A stretch of 16,273 bases of DNA from Opitutales bacterium (GTDB lineage Bacteria > Verrucomicrobiota > Verrucomicrobiia > Opitutales > Opitutaceae): assembly GCA_021772595.1 (NCBI GenBank), contig JAJFLS010000611.1, forward strand, positions 1-16,273. Direction: 5' to 3'. The notes below the pieces were generated by a model, which did no database searches, had not been told where the DNA came from, and saw nothing but the letters and a program-made list of their open reading frames with translations. Within the stretch, counting starts at the first letter, position 1; each line of letters begins with the position of its first letter. Below, one piece after another: positions 1 through 8,195 of this stretch. A program made the position numbers and the translations under genes.

Positions 1-953
1 AAACCGCGATCACCCATGTAATAACCATTATCCGATGAATACACGACGATGGTATTGTCAGCGAGTCCCTCCGTTTCCAGTACCCGCAACACCCGGGCCA
101 TCGCACTGTCAATCCCAGATAGCATTCGAAAATAGGCTCGCATGTTAAGTTGATACTTTTAGGGAGTGTCCCATCGCCAATGATACCGTTCCCGGTGATT
201 CGACGTTTTTAAAAACCCTGGATGAGCATCGAAAATTGCAGGATCAGACAAACGCGGCTCCGGTATTTCGATATCATCGTACTTTCCATCCATCGCCTTG
301 GGCCAAGGGTAATGCCCCGTACCCGGCACTCTGTCTTTATCCTCGGCATGCCCCACATTGAACCAAAGATTCAAACAGAACGGACGAGCCTCATCTCCTT
401 GAGATCTCAGAAACGCAATCCCACGATCAGCGATAAACTCCGTCTCGTGTCGTTTCGATCCGTCCGGCATCGTTTTGAAATAGGGATTTCGAAAGATCCG
501 CTCATACTCATCGAAATGCTCCTCCGGCTTGAAATCCTTCGGCATTTTGGCATGCCACTTTCCGATTAGCCCAGTGCGGTACCCCGCATCCCGTAATCGA
601 TCGGGAAATAAAGCAGTTAGCGCTTCCGGTTTAACTTGATCCGACCCATCCAGCTCCACCGACGACCGCGAGGTCAATCCCGTTAGAATCGTGGTCCGAC
701 TCGCCCAACAGGTCGAACGCGTGACGAACATATTCGTAAATCGCGCTCCTTTCGCCGCAAGTCGGTCGATCGTCGGCGTCTCCACAATCGGGTGACCCGC
801 ACAGCCTAGAGTATCGAACCGCTGATCATCCGCGAAAAAGAAAAGAATATTTGGTTTCGACAGGCTCACCACGGGTGGCCTATCGTCTCCCCAAATCGGT
901 AGCGACGCAGCGAATACGATAAAGAGAAATTGAATTATGGCTTTCATAGTCAT
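1..953 (-). pseudogene. S1 family sulfatase, interrupted by an in-frame TAA and truncated by the left window edge
   Basis: Exported sulfatase that would hydrolyse sulfate esters, probably on glycans. An N-terminal signal peptide (start at 953, or at the second ATG at 947) precedes the metal-binding motif FADDQ (Asp42, Asp43), the formylglycine motif CWASR (Cys82, a C-x-A-S-R variant of CxPSR) and GKWH (131-134). At codon 265 the frame meets TAA (plus-strand 159-161, read as its complement). The same frame then stays open to the window edge and still encodes family sequence: KYQLNMRAYFRMLSGID..., then SDNGYYMGDRG, the second metal-binding block. Related sulfatases normally have DTPEKYQ here, so one Glu codon became TAA with no frameshift. 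As written the product would lack the second half of the active site. A sequencing error is the main alternative. The gene lies 165 bp downstream of the DUF1501 gene, same strand, separated by an inverted repeat. Confidence 0.88.
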
Positions 954-975
954 CCGATAGAAATAGCGTGAAATT

Positions 976-1069
976 TTTAACCACAGATTTCACAGAGAGC
1001 ACAGATCATTTGCTTGCGCGTTTTGATGATTGTTCTGCAAGATTCTTATCTGTGAAATCTGTGGTTAAA
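976..1069. repeat. 21-bp perfect inverted repeat with 52-bp spacer between DUF1501 and sulfatase genes
   Basis: The left arm at 976-996 contains TTAACCACAGATTTCACAGA and the right arm at 1049-1069 is its exact reverse complement. Inside the spacer CTTGC (1013-1017) and GCAAG (1037-1041) can extend the fold. The arms resemble the 'accacagatt-cacagatt' class of short intergenic repeats seen in many environmental genomes (recollection, not searched). It lies after the DUF1501 stop and before the broken sulfatase, so it could end transcription or protect the 3' end of the upstream message. There is no clear T-run. Confidence 0.85.
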
Positions 1070-1118
1070 CATCTATGGGTTCCCTGTGCTACGTCATACT
1101 CTAACGGTCGAGCAAACA

Positions 1119-2543
1119 TCACCCCACGAGTTCGCGTACAACGTGTCCGTGCACATCCGTCAGGCGGTAGCGTCTGCCTTGGAACAGATAGGTCAGGCGT
1201 TCATGGTCGATTCCCAATTGATGCAAAATGGTGGCGTGCAAGTCGTGAACCGTCACTTCGTCGCGAATAGCCTGGTATGAAAACTCATCCGTCTCTCCAT
1301 AGTTCAACCCGGCCTTGAAACCGCCGCCCGCCACAATCTTTGTAAAGCAGTTGGCATGATGATCTCGTCCATAGGAAGCCGCCACTTTACCGTTCTGACT
1401 GAACGCGGTGCGCCCGAATTCCCCTCCCCAAACGACGATCGTATCGTCGAGTAGCCCCCGTTGCTTCAAATCAAGAATCAATGCCGCGCTCGCCTGGTCG
1501 GTTTCCTTGCAGCGCTTCGGCAGGTGATCGGGCAAGTCAAAATGGTGATCCCATCCGGAATGATAGAGTTGGATGTAACGCACATCGCGCTCGGCGAGTC
1601 GGCGCGCCATCAGGCAATTGAAGGCATAGGTGCCTGGCTCGCGAGCATCTTCGCCGTAGAGCTTGAAAGTCGATTCCGGCTCGTCGGACAAATCGCTCAT
1701 TTCGGGGATGGATGTCTGCATGCGGAAAGCCATCTCATACTGATCGATGCGCGTATCCACTTCCGGGTTACCACTTCGCTTCAATTCCTGCTCGTTGAGC
1801 TCATTGATGACGTCGAGCATCTGACGCTGCTCGCGCAGCGTTTTGCCCGAAGGATCGTTCAAATACAGTACTGGATCGGAGCCAGAACGAAAGCGTACCC
1901 CCTGATGACGCCCTGGCAGAAACCCATTCCCCCATAGTCGCCCATTCAAAGGTTGCATATTGCCGAGATCCCCACTCGAGACCAGAACCACAAAATCCGG
2001 TAGATTGCGATTCATCGTCCCCAGACCATAACTCAACCAAGACCCGATACTCGGACGCCCGGGCAAGCCATGCCCCGTCTGCATGAACGTCATCGCGGGA
2101 TCGTGATTCACCGGCGTCGTACTAACAGATCGAATCGTGCAAACATCATCGACGATTCGACTCATATGCGGCAGCAATTCGCTCGCCCACGATCCGCTCT
2201 CGCCGTGCTGCTTAAAGGAATACTGAGTATTGATAATCGGGTGAATCTTGTGGTCGTCCGTAAACCCCGTTAATCGCCCCTTCTGCTGCACGTACTCGAA
2301 AATGTCCTTCCCGTGAAATTTCTTGAGGGCCGGTTTGTAGTCGAAAAGATCCAATTGCGAAGGCCCACCTGACTGAAACAGATAGATGACGCGGCGGGCT
2401 GTCGGCCTATGATGGTACGGAGTACTCGCGGTGGTCTCCTTTGCCAGCAAGCTGCCCAGCGCCATGGAACCGAGCCCGCCAACAGCGGTTTTGATGGCCT
2501 GTCGGCGACTCATGCGAGCCAGCGTTGATTCGATTTCGTTCAT
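1119..2543 (-). CDS. DUF1501 family protein, Tat-exported
   Basis: DUF1501 belongs to the alkaline phosphatase/sulfatase superfamily; its substrate is not established. The 474-residue length fits the family. The N-terminus carries a twin-arginine signal (SRRQAIK at 12-18, then a glycine- and alanine-rich hydrophobic stretch to about 34), so the protein should be exported folded. Family hallmarks are visible: QSGGPSQLDLFDYKP near the start, GGEFGRT (373-379), GRDHH (392-396) and HDLHATILHQLGIDHERL (433-450), followed by the usual GRRYRLTDVHGHVV end. The start at 2543 is supported by GGAAG about 7 bases upstream. It begins 3 bp after the stop of the PSCyt/PSD1 gene, so the two are surely co-transcribed; the pair is a recurring module in Planctomycetota and Verrucomicrobiota. 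No defect is seen. Confidence 0.95.
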   Translation of the reverse strand: MNEIESTLARMSRRQAIKTAVGGLGSMALGSLLAKETTASTPYHHRPTARRVIYLFQSGGPSQLDLFDYKPALKKFHGKDIFEYVQQKGRLTGFTDDHKIHPIINTQYSFKQHGESGSWASELLPHMSRIVDDVCTIRSVSTTPVNHDPAMTFMQTGHGLPGRPSIGSWLSYGLGTMNRNLPDFVVLVSSGDLGNMQPLNGRLWGNGFLPGRHQGVRFRSGSDPVLYLNDPSGKTLREQRQMLDVINELNEQELKRSGNPEVDTRIDQYEMAFRMQTSIPEMSDLSDEPESTFKLYGEDAREPGTYAFNCLMARRLAERDVRYIQLYHSGWDHHFDLPDHLPKRCKETDQASAALILDLKQRGLLDDTIVVWGGEFGRTAFSQNGKVAASYGRDHHANCFTKIVAGGGFKAGLNYGETDEFSYQAIRDEVTVHDLHATILHQLGIDHERLTYLFQGRRYRLTDVHGHVVRELVG

Positions 2544-2546
2544 GCT

Positions 2547-4817
2547 CTACTTCCGAGTAATCGTTTCGCTTAAATTCAAAACCGCATGGCAAACATCCGC
2601 CAACGCCGCCACTTGCCTGATATCAAGATTAGGATCGGCCAGCGAGGCTCCCACCGCCATTAAACGAACGGCAGCGGCCGGATCCTCGTCGTAGCGCGCC
2701 AATCGGACTTTGTGCAGATCCCCCAACAACTGTCGTTCCTCATCATCCGGCAACCGCGATAGGATGGCGTGGAATACGTGGGAAATCGGATCGGCTTCGC
2801 CCACCGAAATCTCAGCCAAACGCCTGGAGGCCTCAATGTAGGTCGGCCCATGCAGGGTGACGAGCGCCTGCAAGGGCGTGTTCGTAGACTCGCGCTCGAC
2901 GCTGCAGACATCGCGATTCGGAGCATCGAAAACCGCCATCGCCGGATGCAGTACCGCCCGGCGCCAGTAAGTATACAGGCTCTTCCGATAAAGGTCCGAA
3001 CCAGAACCTTGCTCGTAAGTTTCGGCATGGGAATCAGGCGCATTTAAATCGAGCCAAACGCCTTCTGGCTGATACGGCATGACGCTTGGGCCGCCGACTT
3101 GACGCGTCATCAGACCTCCAACTATCAAAGCCTGGTCGCGAATCATCTCAGCAGGAAGGCGGAATGTGGGACCACGCGCAAGGAGCCGATTATCCGGGTC
3201 CTCCATATCAGAGCGAAAGTCAGAGGACTGACAGTAGGTGGCAGACAACACGATTGCGCGAATCAGGTGATGAAGATCCCAATCGTTATCGCGGAATTCG
3301 ACGGCCAACCAGTCGAGCAACAATGGATGACTGGGCAGTGCTCCCTGCATACCGAAATTGTCAGGCGTATCAACCAATCCGATACCGAAAAACTGTTGCC
3401 ATAATCGATTAACAGCGACGCGGGCGAAAAGCGGGTTATCACTGCTCGTCAACCACCGAGCAAGGCCAAGGCGATTTCCAGAATAGCCATCGAAATCCGA
3501 TAGCATCGCCGGCGTACGGACCTCCACCCTCTCGCCCGGCTGGTCAAATAGGCCCTGCTCAAGGATGTAGCTCTGACGAGCGGTTTCCTTCATCACCATG
3601 ACCAGGGTCTTCTCCGCTTCCGAGTTTTCCGAATCGTTCGGGTCCTCTGATTCATATTCGATAAACGGCGGGGCTGCCTTTGCCTTGTGCTTGAAACCTT
3701 CCTCCCCAGGCGCTCCGAATTCAGCGCTGGTATTGAAGAAGGCGAAAAGCGAGTAATAGTCCGTCATCGTCAAGGGGTCGTACTTGTGGTCGTGACAGCG
3801 CGTGCACTCCATAGTCAGACCGAGAAACAGCGTACCGGCAGTCGTCGTCTTGTCATTGGCATACATGACGCGATACTCTTCATCGATGATGCCTCCTTCG
3901 ATCGAATGCGGGTGATTGCGATTGAACCCGGTGGCGATCAACTGTTCCTGCGTTGGATTCTCCAAAAGATCGCCGGCCAATTGTTCCGTTATAAACTGGT
4001 CATAGGGCATGTTCGCCCGAAACGCTTGGATGACCCAATCACGCCACGGCCACATGCTACGGGCATTATCGAACTGAAAGCCGTTGCTGTCGGCATAGCG
4101 CGCATTATCGAGCCAGATGGCCGTCATCCGTTCGGCGTAATCGATGCTATTCAACAGTCGATCCACGACCCGCTCCTCCGCCTCCGGAGAATCATCGGCC
4201 GCAAATGCTTCAATCTCGGCTACGGTTGGCGGCAACCCAGTCAGGTCCTGAGTAACCCGTCGCAACCAGGCGCTCGCTTCAGCTTCAGGCGCAGGCTCGA
4301 TACTCTTGGCCTCCAAGCCTGCCAAGACAAATAGGTCGACCTCGATAATTGGCCAAGATTTATTTTCAACCTTAGGCAGCGGTGGCATTTGCAGTGCTTC
4401 AAAAGCCCAATGGCTTTCGTACTTCGCACCCTCTTCGATCCATTGGCCAATCAGTTCTTTCTGCTCTTCAGAGAGCTTCAAATGCGATTTTAGTGGCGGC
4501 ATTCGGTACTCCGGATCTTCCTCGTTAATCAATAACCAAGCTTCGCTCACCTCAGGATCGCCAGGCGCGATCGCGAAGTACCCGCCTTCCCGCTCAGCAA
4601 AAGCCGACTCAGGCAAATCGAACCGCAGATCCGCCTCGCGCGAGGATTCATCGGGCCCGTGACAGCGGAAGCACGTATCCGAAAATATTGGACGTATATC
4701 ACGGTTAAAAGAGACCGTATCCTCAGACGATTCGCCAGCCGACTGAGAATATCCCCCGACACCGCAAAGCGCAAGCGCCCCAAAGAGGCTGAAAAGTACA
4801 TGTCGGAGCATAAACAT
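2547..4817 (-). CDS. PSCyt1-PSCyt2-PSD1 protein (DUF1549/DUF1553, 'planctomycete cytochrome c')
   Basis: Exported probable haem protein of unknown reaction. Numbered from the first ATG at 4877 (776 residues), the PSCyt1 part spans about 55-150 with haem-binding CFRCH (69-73) and YRMPP (Met126, possible axial ligand). The PSCyt2/DUF1549 part spans about 175-385 with DLTGLPPT, WLDNARYADSNGF and a second CxxCH, CTRCH (358-362). The PSD1/DUF1553 part spans about 465-725 with NRLWQQFFGIGLV, LPSHPLLLDWLA and the RESTNTPLQALVTLHGPTY block. The linker between PSCyt2 and PSD1 is short compared with many family members. The start is uncertain: I prefer ATG 4817 (or 4811) because it gives a clean signal peptide (MFMLRHVLFSLFGALALCG), while ATG 4877 adds 20 residues in front. 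No strong ribosome site supports any of them. It forms an operon with DUF1501 downstream. Confidence 0.93.
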   Translation of the reverse strand: MFMLRHVLFSLFGALALCGVGGYSQSAGESSEDTVSFNRDIRPIFSDTCFRCHGPDESSREADLRFDLPESAFAEREGGYFAIAPGDPEVSEAWLLINEEDPEYRMPPLKSHLKLSEEQKELIGQWIEEGAKYESHWAFEALQMPPLPKVENKSWPIIEVDLFVLAGLEAKSIEPAPEAEASAWLRRVTQDLTGLPPTVAEIEAFAADDSPEAEERVVDRLLNSIDYAERMTAIWLDNARYADSNGFQFDNARSMWPWRDWVIQAFRANMPYDQFITEQLAGDLLENPTQEQLIATGFNRNHPHSIEGGIIDEEYRVMYANDKTTTAGTLFLGLTMECTRCHDHKYDPLTMTDYYSLFAFFNTSAEFGAPGEEGFKHKAKAAPPFIEYESEDPNDSENSEAEKTLVMVMKETARQSYILEQGLFDQPGERVEVRTPAMLSDFDGYSGNRLGLARWLTSSDNPLFARVAVNRLWQQFFGIGLVDTPDNFGMQGALPSHPLLLDWLAVEFRDNDWDLHHLIRAIVLSATYCQSSDFRSDMEDPDNRLLARGPTFRLPAEMIRDQALIVGGLMTRQVGGPSVMPYQPEGVWLDLNAPDSHAETYEQGSGSDLYRKSLYTYWRRAVLHPAMAVFDAPNRDVCSVERESTNTPLQALVTLHGPTYIEASRRLAEISVGEADPISHVFHAILSRLPDDEERQLLGDLHKVRLARYDEDPAAAVRLMAVGASLADPNLDIRQVAALADVCHAVLNLSETITRK

Positions 4818-4944
4818 AAAAACGGAATAGGAATAAGGCGGAAAATGCAAAATAGAGGTTCCGTAGTCAATCAACATTTAGAGACTGCTAAATAAGTCGA
4901 ATTCTGTCGCAGACCCCGACTCGTCGGCGGCTCCCCTGCCTAAT

Positions 4945-4969
4945 TGTAGGAGCGGGTTCACCCCGCGAC
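4945..4969. repeat. REP-like short hairpin repeat
   Basis: TGTAGGAGCGGGTTCACCCC followed by GCGAC can fold as GCGGG/CCCGC around a 5-base loop. The 'GTAGGAGCGG-TTCA-CCGCGA' pattern is that of the short palindromic REP elements known in Pseudomonas, Xanthomonas and other genomes. Only one copy is seen in this window, so the family assignment rests on recollection of the pattern. Confidence 0.6.
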
Positions 4970-5021
4970 AATGCGCGTCTATACCATAAAATATTTTAGT
5001 ATATTTGTATTCAAAATCATC

Positions 5022-5050
5022 TGAGTAAATCTGCGCAATCTGTGGGCGTA
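5022..5050. repeat. Degenerate single arm related to the 976-1069 inverted repeat
   Basis: The stretch reads TGAGTAAATCTGCGCAATCT then GTGGGCGTAAAAA. It keeps two imperfect AATCTG(T)G units and the following TGTGG..TAAA of the right arm at 1049-1069. It stands alone, without a partner arm nearby. The resemblance is partial. Confidence 0.4.
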
Positions 5051-5081
5051 AAAATTCAACTATAACTTTTTGGGCGATGCA

Positions 5082-6443
5082 TTAGCGACCACCGACTCGG
5101 TGCCAGTCATCGATTCGCTCCCTCAACCGCTCTACGATTTCCGGATGGCTAGCCGTCAAGTCAGTATCCCCGCGTGGATCCTCCGCCAAATTAAAAAGCC
5201 GGACGGGCGCCCTATCCCAAACATGCACATTCTTGTATTTGGTAGTGTCTAAGCCCTGGTAGCGAATCATGAGTTTCCAATCGCCCTCCACGCACCAGAG
5301 GTATTGCAGTGTACTATCTGGATTGCCCGGCGACATGTTATGAATCGAATTCGTAACACCGAAAACCGCTTTGCGTTTCTTTCGGGCCTTTTCATCCAGC
5401 AAGTTGACTCCCGTCAGATTCGAAGGAGCTTCCAAACCTGCAGCGGCGGCGATCGTAGGAAAGAGGTCGATCGCATGAGCCAATTGAGGCGAGCGAGACG
5501 GCTCCACCTGACCTGGCCAAGATACCATAATGGGCGTACGGATACCGTTTTCGTAAGGCGAGCCTTTCGAGCGTAGGGCAAATCCGCTCCATAGTTCCTG
5601 GTCCGGGTCGTCCGCGTTCGTGCTTTTTGCGGCCCACCCATTGTCGCAGATGTAAACGACCATTGTATTTTCGGTAAGCGCTTTCTCGTCCAGATAGCCG
5701 AGCAATTCGCCGCAGGTCTCATCGAACCACTCGCACATCGCGTAGTACTTCGCGATATCCTCGGCCCGACCCGGCTTCGAATATTTTTCCAGCAAACGCT
5801 CCGGCGGGTTGTGCGGCGTATGAGGCAGGAACGGCGCGTACCAGATGAGAAAGGGTTTCCCCGCTTCATTCGCTTCGTCGATAAAATCCGTTATCGGCGT
5901 CATCGAATCGCGGCCAATCTTCAACCCATGGTCACCGTGCCTGCCTCCGCGTTCCGGATCGCCATGCGTCATTCCATGTGTAAAGCCGCCGTCCTGATAC
6001 GACCCTTCCCACCACTTACCTGACTGGTGCGCCAGGTAGCCATTCGCGGTTAGCAACTTGATGAAGCTCGGATACTCGTGAAACGCCGCCCGTATCGGCA
6101 AATCCAACTCAGCGCGATTGTTACGTCCATCCACATCATTACCCGTGACGCCATGTTGAAACGGATACAGCCCCGTCGCCATCGAAGCCAAGGAAGGTCG
6201 GCAAAGCGGAGCGGCTACGTATCCACGTTCGAATACAAGACTGTTCTCGGCCAACTTATCCAAGTGCGGCGTCTTGATATCCGGATGATCCAGAAAACCA
6301 TAATCCGTCCATGCCTGGTCATCGCTCAGGATGAATACGATATTTGGAGGAGGATCGGCCGCAATCGCTTGGCCGACGCCCGCAAACGCCAGAATGGCAG
6401 CGAGCATTCTAAACGTGTTTGTTGAGTGAATCGTTAGTTTCAT
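5082..6443 (-). CDS. S1 family sulfatase with CRPSL active-site motif
   Basis: Exported sulfatase of 453 residues. The longer frame to 6509 begins at TTG; I choose ATG 6443 because it starts directly before a signal peptide ending near AIAAD (about residue 30). Visible family features are NIVFILSDDQ (metal Asp41, Asp42), the formylglycine site LCRPSLASMATGLYP (Cys81), GKWW (142-145) and CDNGW (267-269). Two departures from the textbook enzyme are CRPSL instead of CxPSR and GKWW instead of GKWH. Both occur together with FTHGM and GRHGDHGLKIGR, which suggests a distinct sulfatase subfamily rather than decay, since the frame and the rest of the active site are intact. The C-terminal part (VRLFNLAEDPRGDTDL) is typical. 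It lies 112 bp downstream of the GH-like gene on the same strand, so the two may form one unit. Confidence 0.93.
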   Translation of the reverse strand: MKLTIHSTNTFRMLAAILAFAGVGQAIAADPPPNIVFILSDDQAWTDYGFLDHPDIKTPHLDKLAENSLVFERGYVAAPLCRPSLASMATGLYPFQHGVTGNDVDGRNNRAELDLPIRAAFHEYPSFIKLLTANGYLAHQSGKWWEGSYQDGGFTHGMTHGDPERGGRHGDHGLKIGRDSMTPITDFIDEANEAGKPFLIWYAPFLPHTPHNPPERLLEKYSKPGRAEDIAKYYAMCEWFDETCGELLGYLDEKALTENTMVVYICDNGWAAKSTNADDPDQELWSGFALRSKGSPYENGIRTPIMVSWPGQVEPSRSPQLAHAIDLFPTIAAAAGLEAPSNLTGVNLLDEKARKKRKAVFGVTNSIHNMSPGNPDSTLQYLWCVEGDWKLMIRYQGLDTTKYKNVHVWDRAPVRLFNLAEDPRGDTDLTASHPEIVERLRERIDDWHRVGGR

Positions 6444-6528
6444 AAAAGGGATAGTTTTGGGGCAATTTTTAATTTTGAAGGGCCGATCCTTTTCACTCCC
6501 ACCTGACAACCCATGTCGTCGAGCATTA

Positions 6529-6547
6529 GTCGTTGGCCGGCTACGAC
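6529..6547 (-). terminator. Possible hairpin after the GH-like gene
   Basis: On the minus strand, 8 bases after the GH-like stop codon, GTCGT and ACGAC pair around a 9-base GC-rich loop. No run of T follows, so this is not a standard intrinsic terminator; it could be a partial terminator or an mRNA-stabilising hairpin between the GH-like gene and the sulfatase. Confidence 0.3.
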
Positions 6548-6555
6548 AATCTGAA

Positions 6556-7968
6556 TTATCGAATCTCAGCCCTCTTCAAGTGCAGTACGGAGGGGCCGTC
6601 CCAAGGTGGCACGAACTCATGAAGCTCCCCCTTCGCCTGGATCGGTTTGACTGCAGTTGGCGAGCCTCGAACCAAGCGCAGCCACTCGACAGTGTACTTG
6701 CCGGGCGGCAAGGTCATCTGCAGCGGACCCTTCGTACTTTCGGGAAGCAAAGCAATATACTCCACCCCTTCGCTAGCGAGGCAATAGCCGGTCGATGCCA
6801 ACTTTGGATTGGGTCGCATCGAGGCCAAGTCGATTTGCTCCGACAATCGCCGAGCTTGCCCCATGGCATCACGGCAGTCGTCCCACTCGGCCAAGGGTTT
6901 CTCAGGTGAGCCTGAGCCAGTTCGATAGTCGCGATAGCCGTCCATCAGAATGAAATGATTCCCGCGAAGCAGGTGCTTCCACGGCCAAAGAATATCAAAG
7001 ACCCACGGGGCACCGTGATCGCTGTCGGCGATCACAATCTTTGCGCCATCGTTCGCCGGTGGATCTTCGATGAAGGAGCGCGAACCGGGCGAGATCCAGT
7101 CGGCCGGACTCGCCAGGAGCACGTCCACCTTGAGCGGTATCCCAGTCATGCCCACCAGATGCTGAGTGGGTCGCCCAGATTCGTACTGCTTGATGACGCG
7201 GATCAGGTGGTATTGCCACTCCGGCGATCTGCCCGGGCTTTCGTTACAAATCTCCCAGAGAACGTTGTCCAGGTCCCCGATTGTGTCGATGGTCTTGCGG
7301 ATAAATGCCTCTTGCAGGGCCGTGATCTTCGGCACCACCAATTGGTGCACCTCATAACCCGTATCATCCTGACTGGGGTTGCCGTCGATGCCGTTGACAT
7401 TATTTAGTGGGTGAAAGGGGTGTCCGTGCCAGGCGTTCCCTTTCTTATTGTCCCCTCGGGTCATTGAAAGGCTGAAACCCTGAAAGAGCATCACGGCGAC
7501 GTAGATCTCGCATTCCCCGGCCATTTCAACTCTTTTCCTCAGTCGTTTGAAGTACTCGGGATTGAACTTCGTTACGTCAAACTTTAGTTTTCCATCGAGG
7601 GCGCGACCGGGCCCGGGCCGAAGGTAGGGATTGGGGGTGTAGCGGATCGGCACGTCAGGCTCGGCGAACTGCATCCATTGAGCCTGCTCCCAGGTCCAAA
7701 GTCGTATGAAATTGTGGTCATGCTTCTCAAGGAATTCGAGATACTCCTCATAGTCGAAGTCCGGTGTTTCGCCTTCTACGCCACGTTCCTGAAAGGCGGC
7801 CCATGTGTGGGAACCGGTGAGGAAGAGCGCGTTGCCATCATGGTCCGCGACGTAGCGAGGATTCTTTGGATGAATCTTGAGTGGTCCCTCGGTCTGAGCG
7901 ACACTGCCCACAGATAGGCCCAGCAATATCAATTGCAAGGCAACCCATCCAAATATCGTGTTACGCAT
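6556..7968 (-). CDS. Secreted GH-A-like TIM-barrel protein, putative glycoside hydrolase
   Basis: Product of 470 residues from ATG 7968; an upstream in-frame TTG at 7989 would add 7 residues and is less likely. A signal peptide (MRNTIFGWVALQLILLGLSV...) ends about residue 24. The fold reads like a clan GH-A barrel: FLTGSHTWAAFQERG (50-63), FIRLWTWEQAQWM (87-99), then VLWEICNES (236-244), whose Asn-Glu (242-243) is the usual acid/base position, and IVIADSDHGAPW (311-322), where Asp315 or Asp317 may be the second catalytic residue. The last 80 residues (LPPGKYTVEWLRLVRG...) look like a beta-sandwich, as in DUF4038-type proteins with a 'collagen-binding' C-terminal domain. I do not know the substrate. 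It precedes a sulfatase on the same strand, which suggests action on a sulfated glycan. Confidence 0.8.
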   Translation of the reverse strand: MRNTIFGWVALQLILLGLSVGSVAQTEGPLKIHPKNPRYVADHDGNALFLTGSHTWAAFQERGVEGETPDFDYEEYLEFLEKHDHNFIRLWTWEQAQWMQFAEPDVPIRYTPNPYLRPGPGRALDGKLKFDVTKFNPEYFKRLRKRVEMAGECEIYVAVMLFQGFSLSMTRGDNKKGNAWHGHPFHPLNNVNGIDGNPSQDDTGYEVHQLVVPKITALQEAFIRKTIDTIGDLDNVLWEICNESPGRSPEWQYHLIRVIKQYESGRPTQHLVGMTGIPLKVDVLLASPADWISPGSRSFIEDPPANDGAKIVIADSDHGAPWVFDILWPWKHLLRGNHFILMDGYRDYRTGSGSPEKPLAEWDDCRDAMGQARRLSEQIDLASMRPNPKLASTGYCLASEGVEYIALLPESTKGPLQMTLPPGKYTVEWLRLVRGSPTAVKPIQAKGELHEFVPPWDGPSVLHLKRAEIR

Positions 7969-8011
7969 AGTGAAGATTGCCGCGTTCAAGCTCGAAAAGC
8001 AACGCTTGGTT

Positions 8012-8041
8012 AAGATAAGTTAAATAAAAAGAGTGAGACAA
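8012..8041 (-). promoter_or_regulatory. Candidate sigma70-type promoter for the GH-like gene
   Basis: On the minus strand TTGTCT (8036-8041) and TATCTT (8012-8017) are separated by 18 bases; each matches the -35 and -10 consensus at 4 of 6 positions. The spacer is A/T-rich. The ATG at 7968 lies about 44 bases downstream. The match is modest and may be chance. Confidence 0.25.
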
Positions 8042-8084
8042 TAGCCTCTCTCGCCTAGGAGGTGGTTGTTCGACGACTACAAAC

Positions 8085-8159
8085 ATGAGAGAGAAATCCC
8101 ACCTCACCGAGAAGGAACGCTGCCAGATGGAGGAGGCGGTAAAACGGATCAGTACTTAA
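8085..8159 (+). pseudogene. Short frame, possible transposase N-terminal scrap
   Basis: The 24-codon frame reads SHLTEKERCQMEEAVKRI after its first residues. This recalls the 'HLTxEERxQIxxLxK' opening of IS30-type transposases. It stops before any helix-turn-helix or catalytic part. No inverted ends or target duplication are seen. This is a weak resemblance only. Confidence 0.2.
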
Positions 8160-8180
8160 CTTTTGAATTCAATACAGATA

Positions 8181-8195
8181 GCGCGTTCGACGCGC
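8181..8195. repeat. Short perfect palindrome
   Basis: GCGCGT and ACGCGC pair perfectly around a TCG loop. There is no T-run on either side, and it is not linked to a gene end, so its role is unknown. Confidence 0.5.

Larger units (their letters stand above)
4878..5081. other. Intergenic region with several repeat-like sequences, no gene
   Basis: About 200 bp separate the stop of the 5082 sulfatase from the start of the PSCyt gene. I see no coding frame with a product. It holds a CCGAC/GTCGG palindrome (4916-4927), a REP-like hairpin (4945-4969), an A/T-rich stretch (about 4984-5020) and a degenerate copy of the 'aatctgtg' repeat (about 5022-5050). A promoter for the PSCyt-DUF1501 operon must lie in or near here, but none is clear. 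Confidence 0.6.

Noticed and set aside
159..161. Programmed recoding of the TAA in the first sulfatase
   Set aside because: TAA is not used for selenocysteine or pyrrolysine and no recoding structure is evident; mutation or sequencing error is simpler.
1461..1937. 158-codon open frame on the plus strand
   Set aside because: Shadow of the DUF1501 gene, which carries clear family motifs.
3687..4334. 215-codon open frame on the plus strand
   Set aside because: It lies wholly inside the PSCyt/PSD1 gene on the other strand, whose protein matches known families; the plus-strand translation has no family features.
6444..6509. Longer sulfatase start at TTG 6509
   Set aside because: The 22 added residues (MSGGSEKDRPFKIKNC...) are polar and would put the signal peptide inside the protein; ATG 6443 is better.
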